A stretch of 27,879 nucleotides of DNA. Origin: an uncultured Collinsella sp. GTDB taxonomy: Bacteria; Actinomycetota; Coriobacteriia; Coriobacteriales; Coriobacteriaceae. The first letter of the stretch is position 1; every line of letters begins with the position of its first letter. A program made the position numbers and the translations under genes. Below are positions 15,044-22,220 of the stretch, piece after piece. Under the pieces are notes generated by a model that ran no database searches, was not told the origin of the DNA, and saw only the letters and a program-made list of their open reading frames with translations. The stretch lies in the NCBI GenBank assembly GCA_900549345.1, contig UROC01000017.1, positions 1 to 27,879 on the forward strand, read 5' to 3'.

Positions 15044-16402
15044 ATGTCGGAAGCTGTAGAGAAAAAGCAGAGTGCCTTTGATAAATTCGAAAACCTGCTG
15101 AACACCTATCTTGGCCCTGTTGCCGAGAAGATGGACAAGCAACGTCACCTGTCCGCAGTTAAGAAGGCCATGATCGCCATGACCCCGCTGCTACTGATTG
15201 GTTCGTTCTGCCTGATCCCGGCCGCCATTCCCAACATGATTGGCGAGACCAACCCCATCTCCGTTTGGATTCTGAACAACACCCAGTACTTCGATTTGGC
15301 CTATAACGTTTCCATGGGCCTGATGTCGGTCTTCGTTTCCGTCGTTACCGCCTACCACCTGGCCAAGTCCTATGAGCTGGACGCTCCCGGCTCCATGTCC
15401 ATGGCCCTCGTTGCCTTCCTGTTGCTCGGCATGGAAATGGACGAGGCCGGCGGCATCGCGCTGCGTGGCATGGGTTCCAAGGGTCTGTTTGTTGCCATGG
15501 TCGCTTCGCTACTCGCGGTCGAGGTGTACCGTTGGTGCAAGAAGCGTCACTTCACCATCAAGATGCCTGATACCGTGCCCGACTTCATCTCGAGCTCCTT
15601 CGAGATCATCCCGGTCACCGCTATCGTCATCGGCCTGTTCTTGGGTATCCGTGTTCTGTGTCAGGGCGTTTTCGGCATCATGCCCAACGAGATCTTCTCG
15701 ATCATCCTGGCCCCGCTCGTCGGTTCGATGGACAGCCCGCTCGCGGTTACCTTCTACCACATCCTGCGCTGCTTCATCTTCTTCTTCGGCATTCACCCCT
15801 CCGTTCTGTCGCCGATTGTTCAGCCGATTTCCACGCAGTTCCTGGCTGAGAACATCGCTGCGGTTCAGGCCGGTGGTGTCGCTACCCACATCTTCACCCC
15901 TGGCCCCATGTCCGCATTTGGCGGTTTCACCGGCCTGGGTGTGACCATGGGCGTTGTTATCTGGTTCATGTTCTCCAAGTCCAAGGTCCAGCGCGAGATC
16001 GGCCGCATCGCTTTCATCCCGTCGCTGTTCGGCGTAAACGAGCCGATTCTGTTCGGTGCTCCGATTGTTCTGAATCCGATTTTCTTTATCCCGTTCGTTA
16101 TCTTCGGCGGCATCCTGTCCTCCATCCCGTTCTGGTTCATGAGCTGGGGCTGGGTACCCTGCTCTACCTTCACGCCTCCTTACGTCGGTGTGTTCCTGGA
16201 AGGCTTCCTGACCAACATGTCTTGGACCTCGATTGCGGCCAACGTGGTTCAGCTGGTCCTCGCACTGATCGTGTACTACCCCTTCTGCAAGGTTGCCGAG
16301 AAGCGTGCATTGGCTGAAGAGGCTCGTATGGCTGCCGAGAAACATTCCGAGATCTCTGCTGAGGACGAGGCTCTGCTCGAGGATCTTGACCTCGACTTCT
16401 AA
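15044..16402 (+). CDS. PTS IIC, lactose/cellobiose family permease
   Basis: This is a 452-residue integral membrane permease of the Lac family. The N-terminal cytosolic stretch is about 40 residues, followed by about ten hydrophobic segments. Two conserved signatures are seen: PGPMSAFGGFTGLGVT and the substrate-site loop NEPILFGAPIVLNPIFFIPF. The C-terminal ~35 residues are acidic and cytosolic. The start is ATG 15044, nine bases after GGAGG; the ATG at 15035 is too close to that site. It works with the preceding IIA and IIB as a complete three-protein permease. The family carries beta-linked disaccharides, but related members also take up chitobiose or modified sugars, so the substrate is open. 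Confidence 0.92.
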   Translation: MSEAVEKKQSAFDKFENLLNTYLGPVAEKMDKQRHLSAVKKAMIAMTPLLLIGSFCLIPAAIPNMIGETNPISVWILNNTQYFDLAYNVSMGLMSVFVSVVTAYHLAKSYELDAPGSMSMALVAFLLLGMEMDEAGGIALRGMGSKGLFVAMVASLLAVEVYRWCKKRHFTIKMPDTVPDFISSSFEIIPVTAIVIGLFLGIRVLCQGVFGIMPNEIFSIILAPLVGSMDSPLAVTFYHILRCFIFFFGIHPSVLSPIVQPISTQFLAENIAAVQAGGVATHIFTPGPMSAFGGFTGLGVTMGVVIWFMFSKSKVQREIGRIAFIPSLFGVNEPILFGAPIVLNPIFFIPFVIFGGILSSIPFWFMSWGWVPCSTFTPPYVGVFLEGFLTNMSWTSIAANVVQLVLALIVYYPFCKVAEKRALAEEARMAAEKHSEISAEDEALLEDLDLDF

Positions 16403-16413
16403 TCAAGTGGAAT

Positions 16414-16440
16414 AGCAGGCGCCTGCGCCTGCTAATTTTG
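16414..16440 (+). terminator. Terminator or attenuator after the IIC gene
   Basis: The near-perfect stem AGCAGGCG/CGCCTGCT (16414-16433) has a four-base loop and is followed by AATTTTG. A second hairpin, AGCCCG/CGGGCT (16451-16484), follows. The M24 peptidase gene begins 23 bases after it, so partial read-through is likely. Confidence 0.6.
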
Positions 16441-16506
16441 AAAGTATGAAAGCCCGGCGATGGGGGAGACTTCGTTGTCGGGCTCCTTTGAAAGGCGCTA
16501 CGTTCT

Positions 16507-17580
16507 ATGAATGCACATGTGGATAATATCCGTACCTTCTTGGACGAGCACGAGCTCGACGCATTGCTGATCAAGAGTAAAACCATGAAGCGCTACCTGG
16601 GCACGTTGACCGGTAGCGGTTGCAAGGTGCTCATCACGCGTGACCGCGGTTTTCTCATCATGGACGGCCGCTATGTGAACGAGGCCCAGGGTCGCGAGTT
16701 CGATCTGGAGTTCCGTGTTCACGAGCAGGGGAAGAGCTATTTGGTCGAGCTCGAGCGTGCGCTCAAGGAGTGCGGCTGTGCCACGGTGGGCATCGAGGAG
16801 TCCGAAATCTCAATCTCGGAGTATCGCAACTTGGAGGGCTTGGGCTTTGGCACTACGCTGCTGGGCAGCGAGATGGCGCTGATGCGCCTGCGCAAGGACG
16901 AGGCTGAGATTGCTGCGGTCCAGCATGCGGTCGATGTTGCCGATGACGTGTACGCCAAGGTGATCGAGCAGTTGCACGTGGATATGACTGAATTTGAAAT
17001 CTCCGCACTCGTGCACTATTACTCGATTGCCGCCGGTGCCGAGGCAATGTCGTTCGATACCATCGTTGCCACCGGCGAGCGCAGCGCCATGCCTCATGGC
17101 CGTCCTACCGACCGTCGGGTCCAAGCACATGAGCCGATCCTGATTGACTTCGGTGTGCAGATCAACGGTTATCAGTCAGATATGACGCGCGTGTGCTTCC
17201 TGGGCGCCCCGACCGACCGGATGGCTCATGTGTACGAGACCGTTTTGAATGCTCATCTTGCAGGCATCGATACCATTCGTTGCGGTGTGGTGGCGCGCGA
17301 TGTGGATGCGGCCGCACGTCGTGTAATCAACGAAGCGGGTTACGGTGAGTATTTCACCCATGGTCTTGGTCATGGTATCGGCATGGGTGGCGACTTGCCG
17401 CTGCTAAACCCCTCTGGTGAGATTGTGCTCGACAACGGAATGATCATGTCCTGCGAGCCGGGCGTATATATTCCTGGAGTCGGAGGCGTGCGCATTGAAG
17501 ACGACGTCTTGTTGAAAGACGGCGTTGCATGCCCGCTTAACCATACTGATAAGCAGCTGCGCATTCTGAATGTGAGGTAG
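16507..17580 (+). CDS. M24-family Xaa-Pro dipeptidase/aminopeptidase
   Basis: The 357-residue length is normal for bacterial Xaa-Pro peptidases (PepQ/PepP class). An N-terminal creatinase-like domain covers about 1-125. The catalytic 'pita-bread' domain has the five metal ligands Asp214 (LIDFGV), Asp225 (QSDMTR), His289 (HGLGHGIG), Glu317 (SCEPGVY) and Glu331 (VRIEDDV). It removes residues next to proline from short peptides in the cytoplasm. ATG 16507 has only a weak upstream site, so the start is a little uncertain. This is the second metallopeptidase linked to the same PTS, strengthening the idea of a peptide- or amino-acid-bearing substrate. Confidence 0.9.
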   Translation: MNAHVDNIRTFLDEHELDALLIKSKTMKRYLGTLTGSGCKVLITRDRGFLIMDGRYVNEAQGREFDLEFRVHEQGKSYLVELERALKECGCATVGIEESEISISEYRNLEGLGFGTTLLGSEMALMRLRKDEAEIAAVQHAVDVADDVYAKVIEQLHVDMTEFEISALVHYYSIAAGAEAMSFDTIVATGERSAMPHGRPTDRRVQAHEPILIDFGVQINGYQSDMTRVCFLGAPTDRMAHVYETVLNAHLAGIDTIRCGVVARDVDAAARRVINEAGYGEYFTHGLGHGIGMGGDLPLLNPSGEIVLDNGMIMSCEPGVYIPGVGGVRIEDDVLLKDGVACPLNHTDKQLRILNVR

Positions 17581-17583
17581 CGC

Positions 17584-18270
17584 ATGGCTAAAAAGCGCAA
17601 GGAACGGCCGCGTGCGGCGACCGCGGAGCAGATGCCTTCTCCTGCGGCGAGCACTGTGAGCAAGATTCACAAGGAATCGAAGGCTAATGCATCCTCGATT
17701 CTGCCGGCGCCCCCGCTGTCGCGTTTGTACGCGTACGTTATCGACTGGATTTTGGGTGGTATTGTCTCTGGCTTGCCAGCCGTGTTGGTTTATCTTGCGC
17801 TGACCCACAAGAACGCGATGCTCCCCGACTTGTACGTGTTTGAGGCAATGGGGTATCCCTGGAGCGTCGGTATCGTGGTCGGACTATCGTGCGTGCTCGC
17901 CGCTATCGCATACTTTGTGCTGATTCCGTTGCTGGCGTGGCCGGGGCAAACGCCGGGCAAGCGCATCGCGCATGTTCGTGTCGCAACGCTTGATGGCGGC
18001 TTGCCTTCCGTCGGACGCTTGATTTGGCGTCAGGTTATCGTTGGCTTTTTGCTCGAAGGCAGCGGGTATGTGGTGTCCCGATATATTCGCGAGACAATGG
18101 TGCTTGTCACCCGCGTTGACGTGAATTATTACTGGGAAATCGCGGGCATGATTATTACAGCGGTGTCTCTGCTCATGTTCCTGATCGTCCCCGCGCGCCG
18201 GTGCGTTCACGATTGCCTGGCTGGCACGCGCGTGGTTCCCACTGAGGGGCATCCGCTGTATCAGGACTAG
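17584..18270 (+). CDS. RDD-family membrane protein
   Basis: The 228-residue protein has a basic N-terminal cytosolic tail of about 38 residues. An RDD domain follows, with LYAYVIDWILGGIVSGLPAVL as its first membrane helix, a second helix YPWSVGIVVGLSCVLAAIAYFV, and the conserved WPGQTPGKRIAHVRV loop. The last helix is near IAGMIITAVSLLMFLIVP, with the terminal RRCVHDCLAGT motif. RDD proteins are of uncertain function; some are linked to ion exchange. The ATG 17584 lies three bases after the upstream stop codon with GAGGT ahead of it, so it is translated with the M24 peptidase gene. Confidence 0.85.
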   Translation: MAKKRKERPRAATAEQMPSPAASTVSKIHKESKANASSILPAPPLSRLYAYVIDWILGGIVSGLPAVLVYLALTHKNAMLPDLYVFEAMGYPWSVGIVVGLSCVLAAIAYFVLIPLLAWPGQTPGKRIAHVRVATLDGGLPSVGRLIWRQVIVGFLLEGSGYVVSRYIRETMVLVTRVDVNYYWEIAGMIITAVSLLMFLIVPARRCVHDCLAGTRVVPTEGHPLYQD

Positions 18271-18355
18271 TCACCTGTGAATTTGCCGCGGCGACGTTGT
18301 CCGCGGCCTACTTGTTGTATGCATGCGTAATGTCCGGCATGCTTCTACCTTGCCT

Positions 18356-18367
18356 AACGCGCGCGTT
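18356..18367. promoter_or_regulatory. 12-bp palindrome upstream of ptsH
   Basis: AACGCGCGCGTT is self-complementary and lies between TTGCCT and CTAAAT, a possible but short-spaced (15-base) promoter for ptsH. It may be an operator. Confidence 0.3.
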
Positions 18368-18408
18368 GGGCTAAATGAATTGGTCGGTCTACGACGAAGG
18401 AGTTAGAA

Positions 18409-18681
18409 ATGTATAGCAAGAACGTTATGGTCGTTAACCCCACTGGCCTGCACGCTCGCCCTGCAGCGACGCTGGCGACCGAGGCTGCTAAGTTTGCCTC
18501 GAAGATTGAGGTCCGCAACGCCTCCAAGGATGGTGACTTCAAGGACGCTAAGTCCATGATTGCCATCATGACCTCGGGTATTACCCAGAACGATGAGGTC
18601 GAGTTGCGTGCCGAGGGCGACGACGAGGTTGCCGCCGTTGACGCGTTGGTCGCTCTTATTGAGGGCGGTTTCGGCGAGTAG
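18409..18681 (+). CDS. ptsH: HPr phosphocarrier protein of the PTS
   Basis: The 90-residue HPr takes phosphate from Enzyme I and passes it to the IIA proteins and PRD regulators. The active site His15 lies in NPTGLHARPAAT. The regulatory serine, in DAKSMIAIMTSG, is at position 49, three residues later than the usual Ser46, because the preceding loop (ASKDGDFKD) is longer. The start ATG 18409 has AAGGAG six bases upstream, and a strong terminator follows. It lies downstream of the peptidase-PTS operon, with its own 138-base upstream region containing a GCCGCGG/CCGCGGC hairpin. It may be the general HPr of the cell or one dedicated to this locus. No Enzyme I gene is present in the window. Confidence 0.93.
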   Translation: MYSKNVMVVNPTGLHARPAATLATEAAKFASKIEVRNASKDGDFKDAKSMIAIMTSGITQNDEVELRAEGDDEVAAVDALVALIEGGFGE

Positions 18682-18748
18682 CGCACTCTTGATGCGGACG
18701 GGTGCGCGTTCTTGCGCGCCGTCGATTTTGGCAAGAACGCCAATGCAG

Positions 18749-18784
18749 ATGCCCTTCTCCGAGCGATCGGGGAGGGGCATTTTA
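18749..18784 (+). terminator. Terminator of ptsH
   Basis: A 14-bp stem (two G-T pairs) between 18749-18762 and 18767-18780 has a GCGA tetraloop and is followed by TTTTATT. Confidence 0.92.
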
Positions 18785-18825
18785 TTGTGAGTTTGAGTGG
18801 CACGTCCGCCGAGGTTCCTGATAGT

Positions 18826-18978
18826 TCGCGCTATCTTATCGCCGACTCCAGCAAAATCGGCAAGCGTGACTTCTGCACGTTCTGCCGCCTGGACAATTTG
18901 GACGCCGTGGTGTGCGAGCCGGATATTGACGATGAGGATCGCGCCGCCATCGAGGAGCATACGCAGGTTATCTGCTAG
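18826..18978 (+). pseudogene. 3' fragment of a DeoR-family regulator gene
   Basis: This stretch encodes only the last ~50 residues of a DeoR-type regulator (RYLIADSSKIGKRDFCTFCR through the stop codon). It matches 7026-7178 of the intact gene with no gaps; I count 13 mismatches over 155 bases, continuing a few bases past the stop. No start, helix-turn-helix or sensor domain precedes it. It begins 42 bases after the ptsH terminator stem. It is either a remnant of a deleted paralogue or a small duplication. It should have no function as a protein. Confidence 0.85.
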
Positions 18979-19128
18979 CGAGTGCTGCGGGAGATACTTT
19001 TGCCCCTGCCATTGCGGAGTATTTACATCATCACGACGCATAATAGGTGCGCGTGCAGATTGCAGGTTCCCCTGTGCGATGAGTTGCAGCTGTTTTACGG
19101 TGAGGCATAGCATCCGTTATGCGTAAAG

Positions 19129-19245
19129 CTCGGTATTACTGTATGTCTCAACCAATGCAATAGTCGGTATTTTTGTAGATATAAGCTCATTTAAAGGTCG
19201 GTATTTTTGTATTATTAGATATATCTAAAGGTCGGTATTTTTGTA
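19129..19245. repeat. 34-bp periodic direct repeats upstream of the DUF4143 ATPase gene
   Basis: The 15-base unit GTCGGTATTTTTGTA occurs exactly at 19163, 19197 and 19231, and a diverged copy (CTCGGTATTACTGTA) at 19129. Every step is 34 bases, with 19-base spacers that differ but are AT-rich. The last copy ends 32 bases before the ATPase start codon. The geometry resembles iterons or a cooperative operator array. Confidence 0.85.
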
Positions 19246-19277
19246 AACTCGCACGTAAATTATGCTGAGGTGAGATT

Positions 19278-20648
19278 ATGTTTAAACGAAAGGCATATGA
19301 TCGTCTGAAGGAGTGGAAAGAACGCTCGCAAGGGCGTACCGCGGTTCTTATTGAGGGTGCAAGACGCGTTGGCAAAACGACACTCGTCAAGTGCTTCGCG
19401 CAAAATGAATACAAGGATTATCTGTACATTGACTTTTCGGCTGCCAGCAAAGCCACACTCGATATATTTCTGAGCCATCGTGAAGATGTCGATCTTTTTT
19501 TACGCATGCTTCAGCTGCAGTATGGCAAGGCCCTCGTGCCGAGGGAGTCACTAGTCATTTTTGATGAAGTGCAGCGGTTTCCCATCGCGCGCGAATACAT
19601 AAAGCATCTTGTAGAAGACGGCAGATTTGATTACATCGAGACGGGCTCTCTTGTCTCCATCAAAAAGAATGTCGAAAGCATTGTCATTCCGTCAGAGGAA
19701 GAAAGAATTCCTCTCGAGCCCCTCGATTTTGAGGAGTTTCTTTGGGCGACCGGAAAAGATCTTTATGCAGAAGAGATCCGTAAAGCGCGCGAATCTCGGA
19801 CCGCGCTTCCGGACGGTGTTCATGCGACGTGTATGAGATTGTTTGATGAGTATATGCTTGTCGGCGGTATGCCTCAGTCGGTCGACTCCTTTGTGTCAGA
19901 GAATGATTTTAGAGGATGCGACAGGGTAAAACGGCAGATTATCGCACTGTACAGGGAGGACATTGCCAAGTTTGGAGGCTCGGACGCTAGGCGTGCGCGG
20001 GCGGTTTATGACGACATTCCAGGTCAATTATCTGCGGCAAATAAACGATTCAAATTTGACAGCTTGGAGAAGGGGTCCCGTTTTGAGACATATGAGTCGG
20101 CGTTAATTTGGCTTGAGGATGCGCGACTAATTAACCGCTGCTATTTATGCAGCGATCCGAGCGTGGGTTACCGCTTGCACGAGGACGCGTCTTCGCTTAA
20201 ATGCTATATGGCGGACACGGGATTGCTCGTGAGCTTGGCGTTTGATGATGGTCCGGACCTTATGGATGTTCATAGAGACATTCAATTTGGAAGAATTTCA
20301 ATTAATAAAGGAATGCTGATCGAGAACATCGTGGCGCAGCAGCTTAAGAGTCTGGGGCATTCTCTTTTTTATTACAGCTGGCAGGAGCCTTCCAAAACGG
20401 AGGGGAGTCGGCCCAGAACGCGTGAAGTTGATTTTCTTGTTTCGCGCGGCTTTGAAGACGCGGCTGGAAAACCGCGGGTCACTCCTGTTGAAGTTAAATC
20501 TTCCAAATCGTATTCAACAATCTCGCTTGACGATTTCGGCAGACGATTCGAACGACGAGTCGGAGAAGAGATAGTCCTTCACCCAAAACAGCTCAGGGCT
20601 GAAGGGCATAGGATATATCTACCTCTGTATATGACGATCTTTATCTGA
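19278..20648 (+). CDS. AAA-type ATPase with DUF4143 C-terminal domain
   Basis: The 456-residue protein has an N-terminal ATPase domain with Walker A GARRVGKTTL at 27-36 and Walker B LVIFDEVQ at 92-99, followed by the ETGSLVSI segment typical of this family. The C-terminal DUF4143 part includes INKGMLIENIVAQQL and ends with a nuclease-like pattern: Asp385 in REVDFLV, then Glu405 and Lys407 in PVEVKSS. The family is abundant in gut bacteria and its function is not established. The DNA is visibly AT-richer than its neighbours and uses different codons, suggesting transfer. It is preceded by the 34-bp repeat array. No partner gene follows, so it is a single-gene unit. Confidence 0.88.
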   Translation: MFKRKAYDRLKEWKERSQGRTAVLIEGARRVGKTTLVKCFAQNEYKDYLYIDFSAASKATLDIFLSHREDVDLFLRMLQLQYGKALVPRESLVIFDEVQRFPIAREYIKHLVEDGRFDYIETGSLVSIKKNVESIVIPSEEERIPLEPLDFEEFLWATGKDLYAEEIRKARESRTALPDGVHATCMRLFDEYMLVGGMPQSVDSFVSENDFRGCDRVKRQIIALYREDIAKFGGSDARRARAVYDDIPGQLSAANKRFKFDSLEKGSRFETYESALIWLEDARLINRCYLCSDPSVGYRLHEDASSLKCYMADTGLLVSLAFDDGPDLMDVHRDIQFGRISINKGMLIENIVAQQLKSLGHSLFYYSWQEPSKTEGSRPRTREVDFLVSRGFEDAAGKPRVTPVEVKSSKSYSTISLDDFGRRFERRVGEEIVLHPKQLRAEGHRIYLPLYMTIFI

Positions 20649-20654
20649 TCGGTG

Positions 20655-20697
20655 GAAAAGGCCGCATGCGAACCCGTGGAGGGATTCGTATGCGGCC
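20655..20697 (-). terminator. Terminator downstream of lacG
   Basis: A 13-bp stem (20660-20672 with 20685-20697, one wobble) is followed on the minus strand by TTTTCC. It also lies at the end of the convergent ATPase gene. A run of nine Gs (20702-20710) follows it. Confidence 0.75.
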
Positions 20698-20723
20698 GAC
20701 AGGGGGGGGGTATGCGGCGGAAA

Positions 20724-22145
20724 CTAGGCCATGAGCAGGCCAGTCTCCGCAACGTTCTTGTACCAGTACGCGCTCGCCTTGGGATAGCGCTTCTGGGTCT
20801 CAAAGTCGATGTAGAACAGGCCATAGCGCTTGTTATAGCCGTTGGTCCAGGAGAACTGGTCCTGCAGCGACCACACAAAGTAACCGTCGACGTTTACGCC
20901 ACCGTCGATTGCCTTGAGGATCCACGCGAGATGCTGGCGCATGTAATCGATGCGAGGGGCGTCGTCGATAAAGCCGTCCTCGAAGTCGTCCTTATAGCCC
21001 ATGCCGTTCTCGGTGATGTAGATCTTCTTGTAGTTGGGGTAATCGTTCTTAATGCGGAGCAGCAGGTCGTACAGGCCCTCGGGATAGATGATCCAGTCCC
21101 AATCGGTGGTAGGTACGCCTTCGCGCACGCATGACTCGCCCACGCCCTTGAGGAACCAGCGCGAGGAGCCCTTGTCGCCGGTGCCATTGTGGTTGATGTC
21201 GTTTTCGCCCTCGGCGGCACGCAGGAACTGGCACTTGTAGGTGTTGACGCCCAGGCAATCGTTGTAGGGGAGCGCGGCGGTCAGCGCGGCGATGTCCTCG
21301 TCGCGGACGTCGAGCTCGCCGCCGGCGATATGGGCCAGCTTGGTCGCAGCTTCCATGGTGTCGGCTGCATAGTGGCCGCGGAAGGTGGCGTCGAGTACCC
21401 AACGGTTGTTGATGACGTCGGCCATGCGAGCCGCCTCGCAGTCGGCGGCGTTGTTGGGGTCGAGGGGATACTTGGGCTCCAGGTTCTGGACAATGCCGAT
21501 CTCGCCCTCAAAGCCGCCCTCATGGAAGGCGACGACAGCCTTGGCGTGGGCCACCATCATGTTGTGCATGAGCTGGAAGGCCTTGTCCAGGCGATACTTC
21601 TCACCATGCGGCCAGTTGCCGACGATAAAGCTGCCCTCGGCGGTTGCGGGAATCTCGTTAAAGGTGAACCAGTGCTTGACCTCGGTGAACTCGGCAAAGC
21701 AGAACTTGGCGTACTCGACGAAGGCATCGATGGTCGTGCGCGTCAGGAATCCCTCGCTGCCGTCCTGGTAGAAGGCCTCGGGCGTGTCAAAGTGATCGAG
21801 CGTGACATAGGGAATAACGCCAGCTTTGTTGCAGGTGGCAAAAAGCTCGTGATAGAAAGCGACGCCCTCGGGGTTAATCTCGCCGGTGCCGCTGGGGAAG
21901 ATGCGGCTCCAAGCGATGGAGACGCGAATACCGTTGATGCCGAAGCGCTGGCACAGGTCGATATCGACCGGATACTTGTTGTAGAAATCGCTTGCAGGAT
22001 CGGGGGAGAAGCGACTCTGAGCAGCCAGGAAATCGTCCCAGGGCACTTTGCCCTTGCCGTGCGTGCGGGTCTCGCCCTCAACCTGGTAAGCGGCGGTGGC
22101 GCCGCCAAATACAAAGCCGTCGGGGAACTGCATGGGGTTGGTCAT
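20724..22145 (-). CDS. lacG: 6-phospho-beta-galactosidase (GH1)
   Basis: This cytosolic GH1 enzyme splits the phosphorylated disaccharide brought in by the PTS; for lactose-6-phosphate the products are glucose and galactose-6-phosphate. At 473 residues it resembles Lactococcus LacG (468) throughout. The acid/base Glu164 is in TFNEI and the nucleophile Glu379 in ITENGMG. Phosphate-binding Ser432, Lys439 and Tyr441 lie in FSWTNGYNKRYG. Trp433 corresponds to the Trp that distinguishes phospho-galactosidases from many phospho-glucosidases. The start ATG 22145 has AAGGA upstream. It follows lacE by 75 bases. Galactose-6-phosphate would need the tagatose-6-phosphate pathway, whose genes are not in this window. 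A 6-phospho-beta-glucosidase remains possible. Confidence 0.85.
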   Translation of the reverse strand: MTNPMQFPDGFVFGGATAAYQVEGETRTHGKGKVPWDDFLAAQSRFSPDPASDFYNKYPVDIDLCQRFGINGIRVSIAWSRIFPSGTGEINPEGVAFYHELFATCNKAGVIPYVTLDHFDTPEAFYQDGSEGFLTRTTIDAFVEYAKFCFAEFTEVKHWFTFNEIPATAEGSFIVGNWPHGEKYRLDKAFQLMHNMMVAHAKAVVAFHEGGFEGEIGIVQNLEPKYPLDPNNAADCEAARMADVINNRWVLDATFRGHYAADTMEAATKLAHIAGGELDVRDEDIAALTAALPYNDCLGVNTYKCQFLRAAEGENDINHNGTGDKGSSRWFLKGVGESCVREGVPTTDWDWIIYPEGLYDLLLRIKNDYPNYKKIYITENGMGYKDDFEDGFIDDAPRIDYMRQHLAWILKAIDGGVNVDGYFVWSLQDQFSWTNGYNKRYGLFYIDFETQKRYPKASAYWYKNVAETGLLMA

Positions 22146-22179
22146 GAGTCATCCTTTCTGTGGGATACGAATAGGGAGA

Positions 22180-22206
22180 GGTGCCCGAACTGGGGATCCG
22201 GGCACC
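22180..22206 (-). other. Intercistronic stem-loop between lacE and lacG
   Basis: GGTGCCCG (22180-22187) pairs with CGGGCACC (22199-22206) around an 11-base loop. There is no T-run on the minus strand. A comparable stem-loop lies between the genes of the second lac module. Confidence 0.55.
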
Positions 22207-22220
22207 AACAGAGGGAGGAA

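Noticed and set aside
19129..19245. The 34-bp repeats as a CRISPR array
   Set aside because: The repeat unit is only 15 bases with 19-base spacers, there are four units and no cas genes.
20702..20710. Run of nine Gs as a G-quadruplex or phase-variable tract
   Set aside because: It lies just after the lacG stop codon on that strand, not in a promoter or coding region, and a single run cannot form an intramolecular quadruplex.
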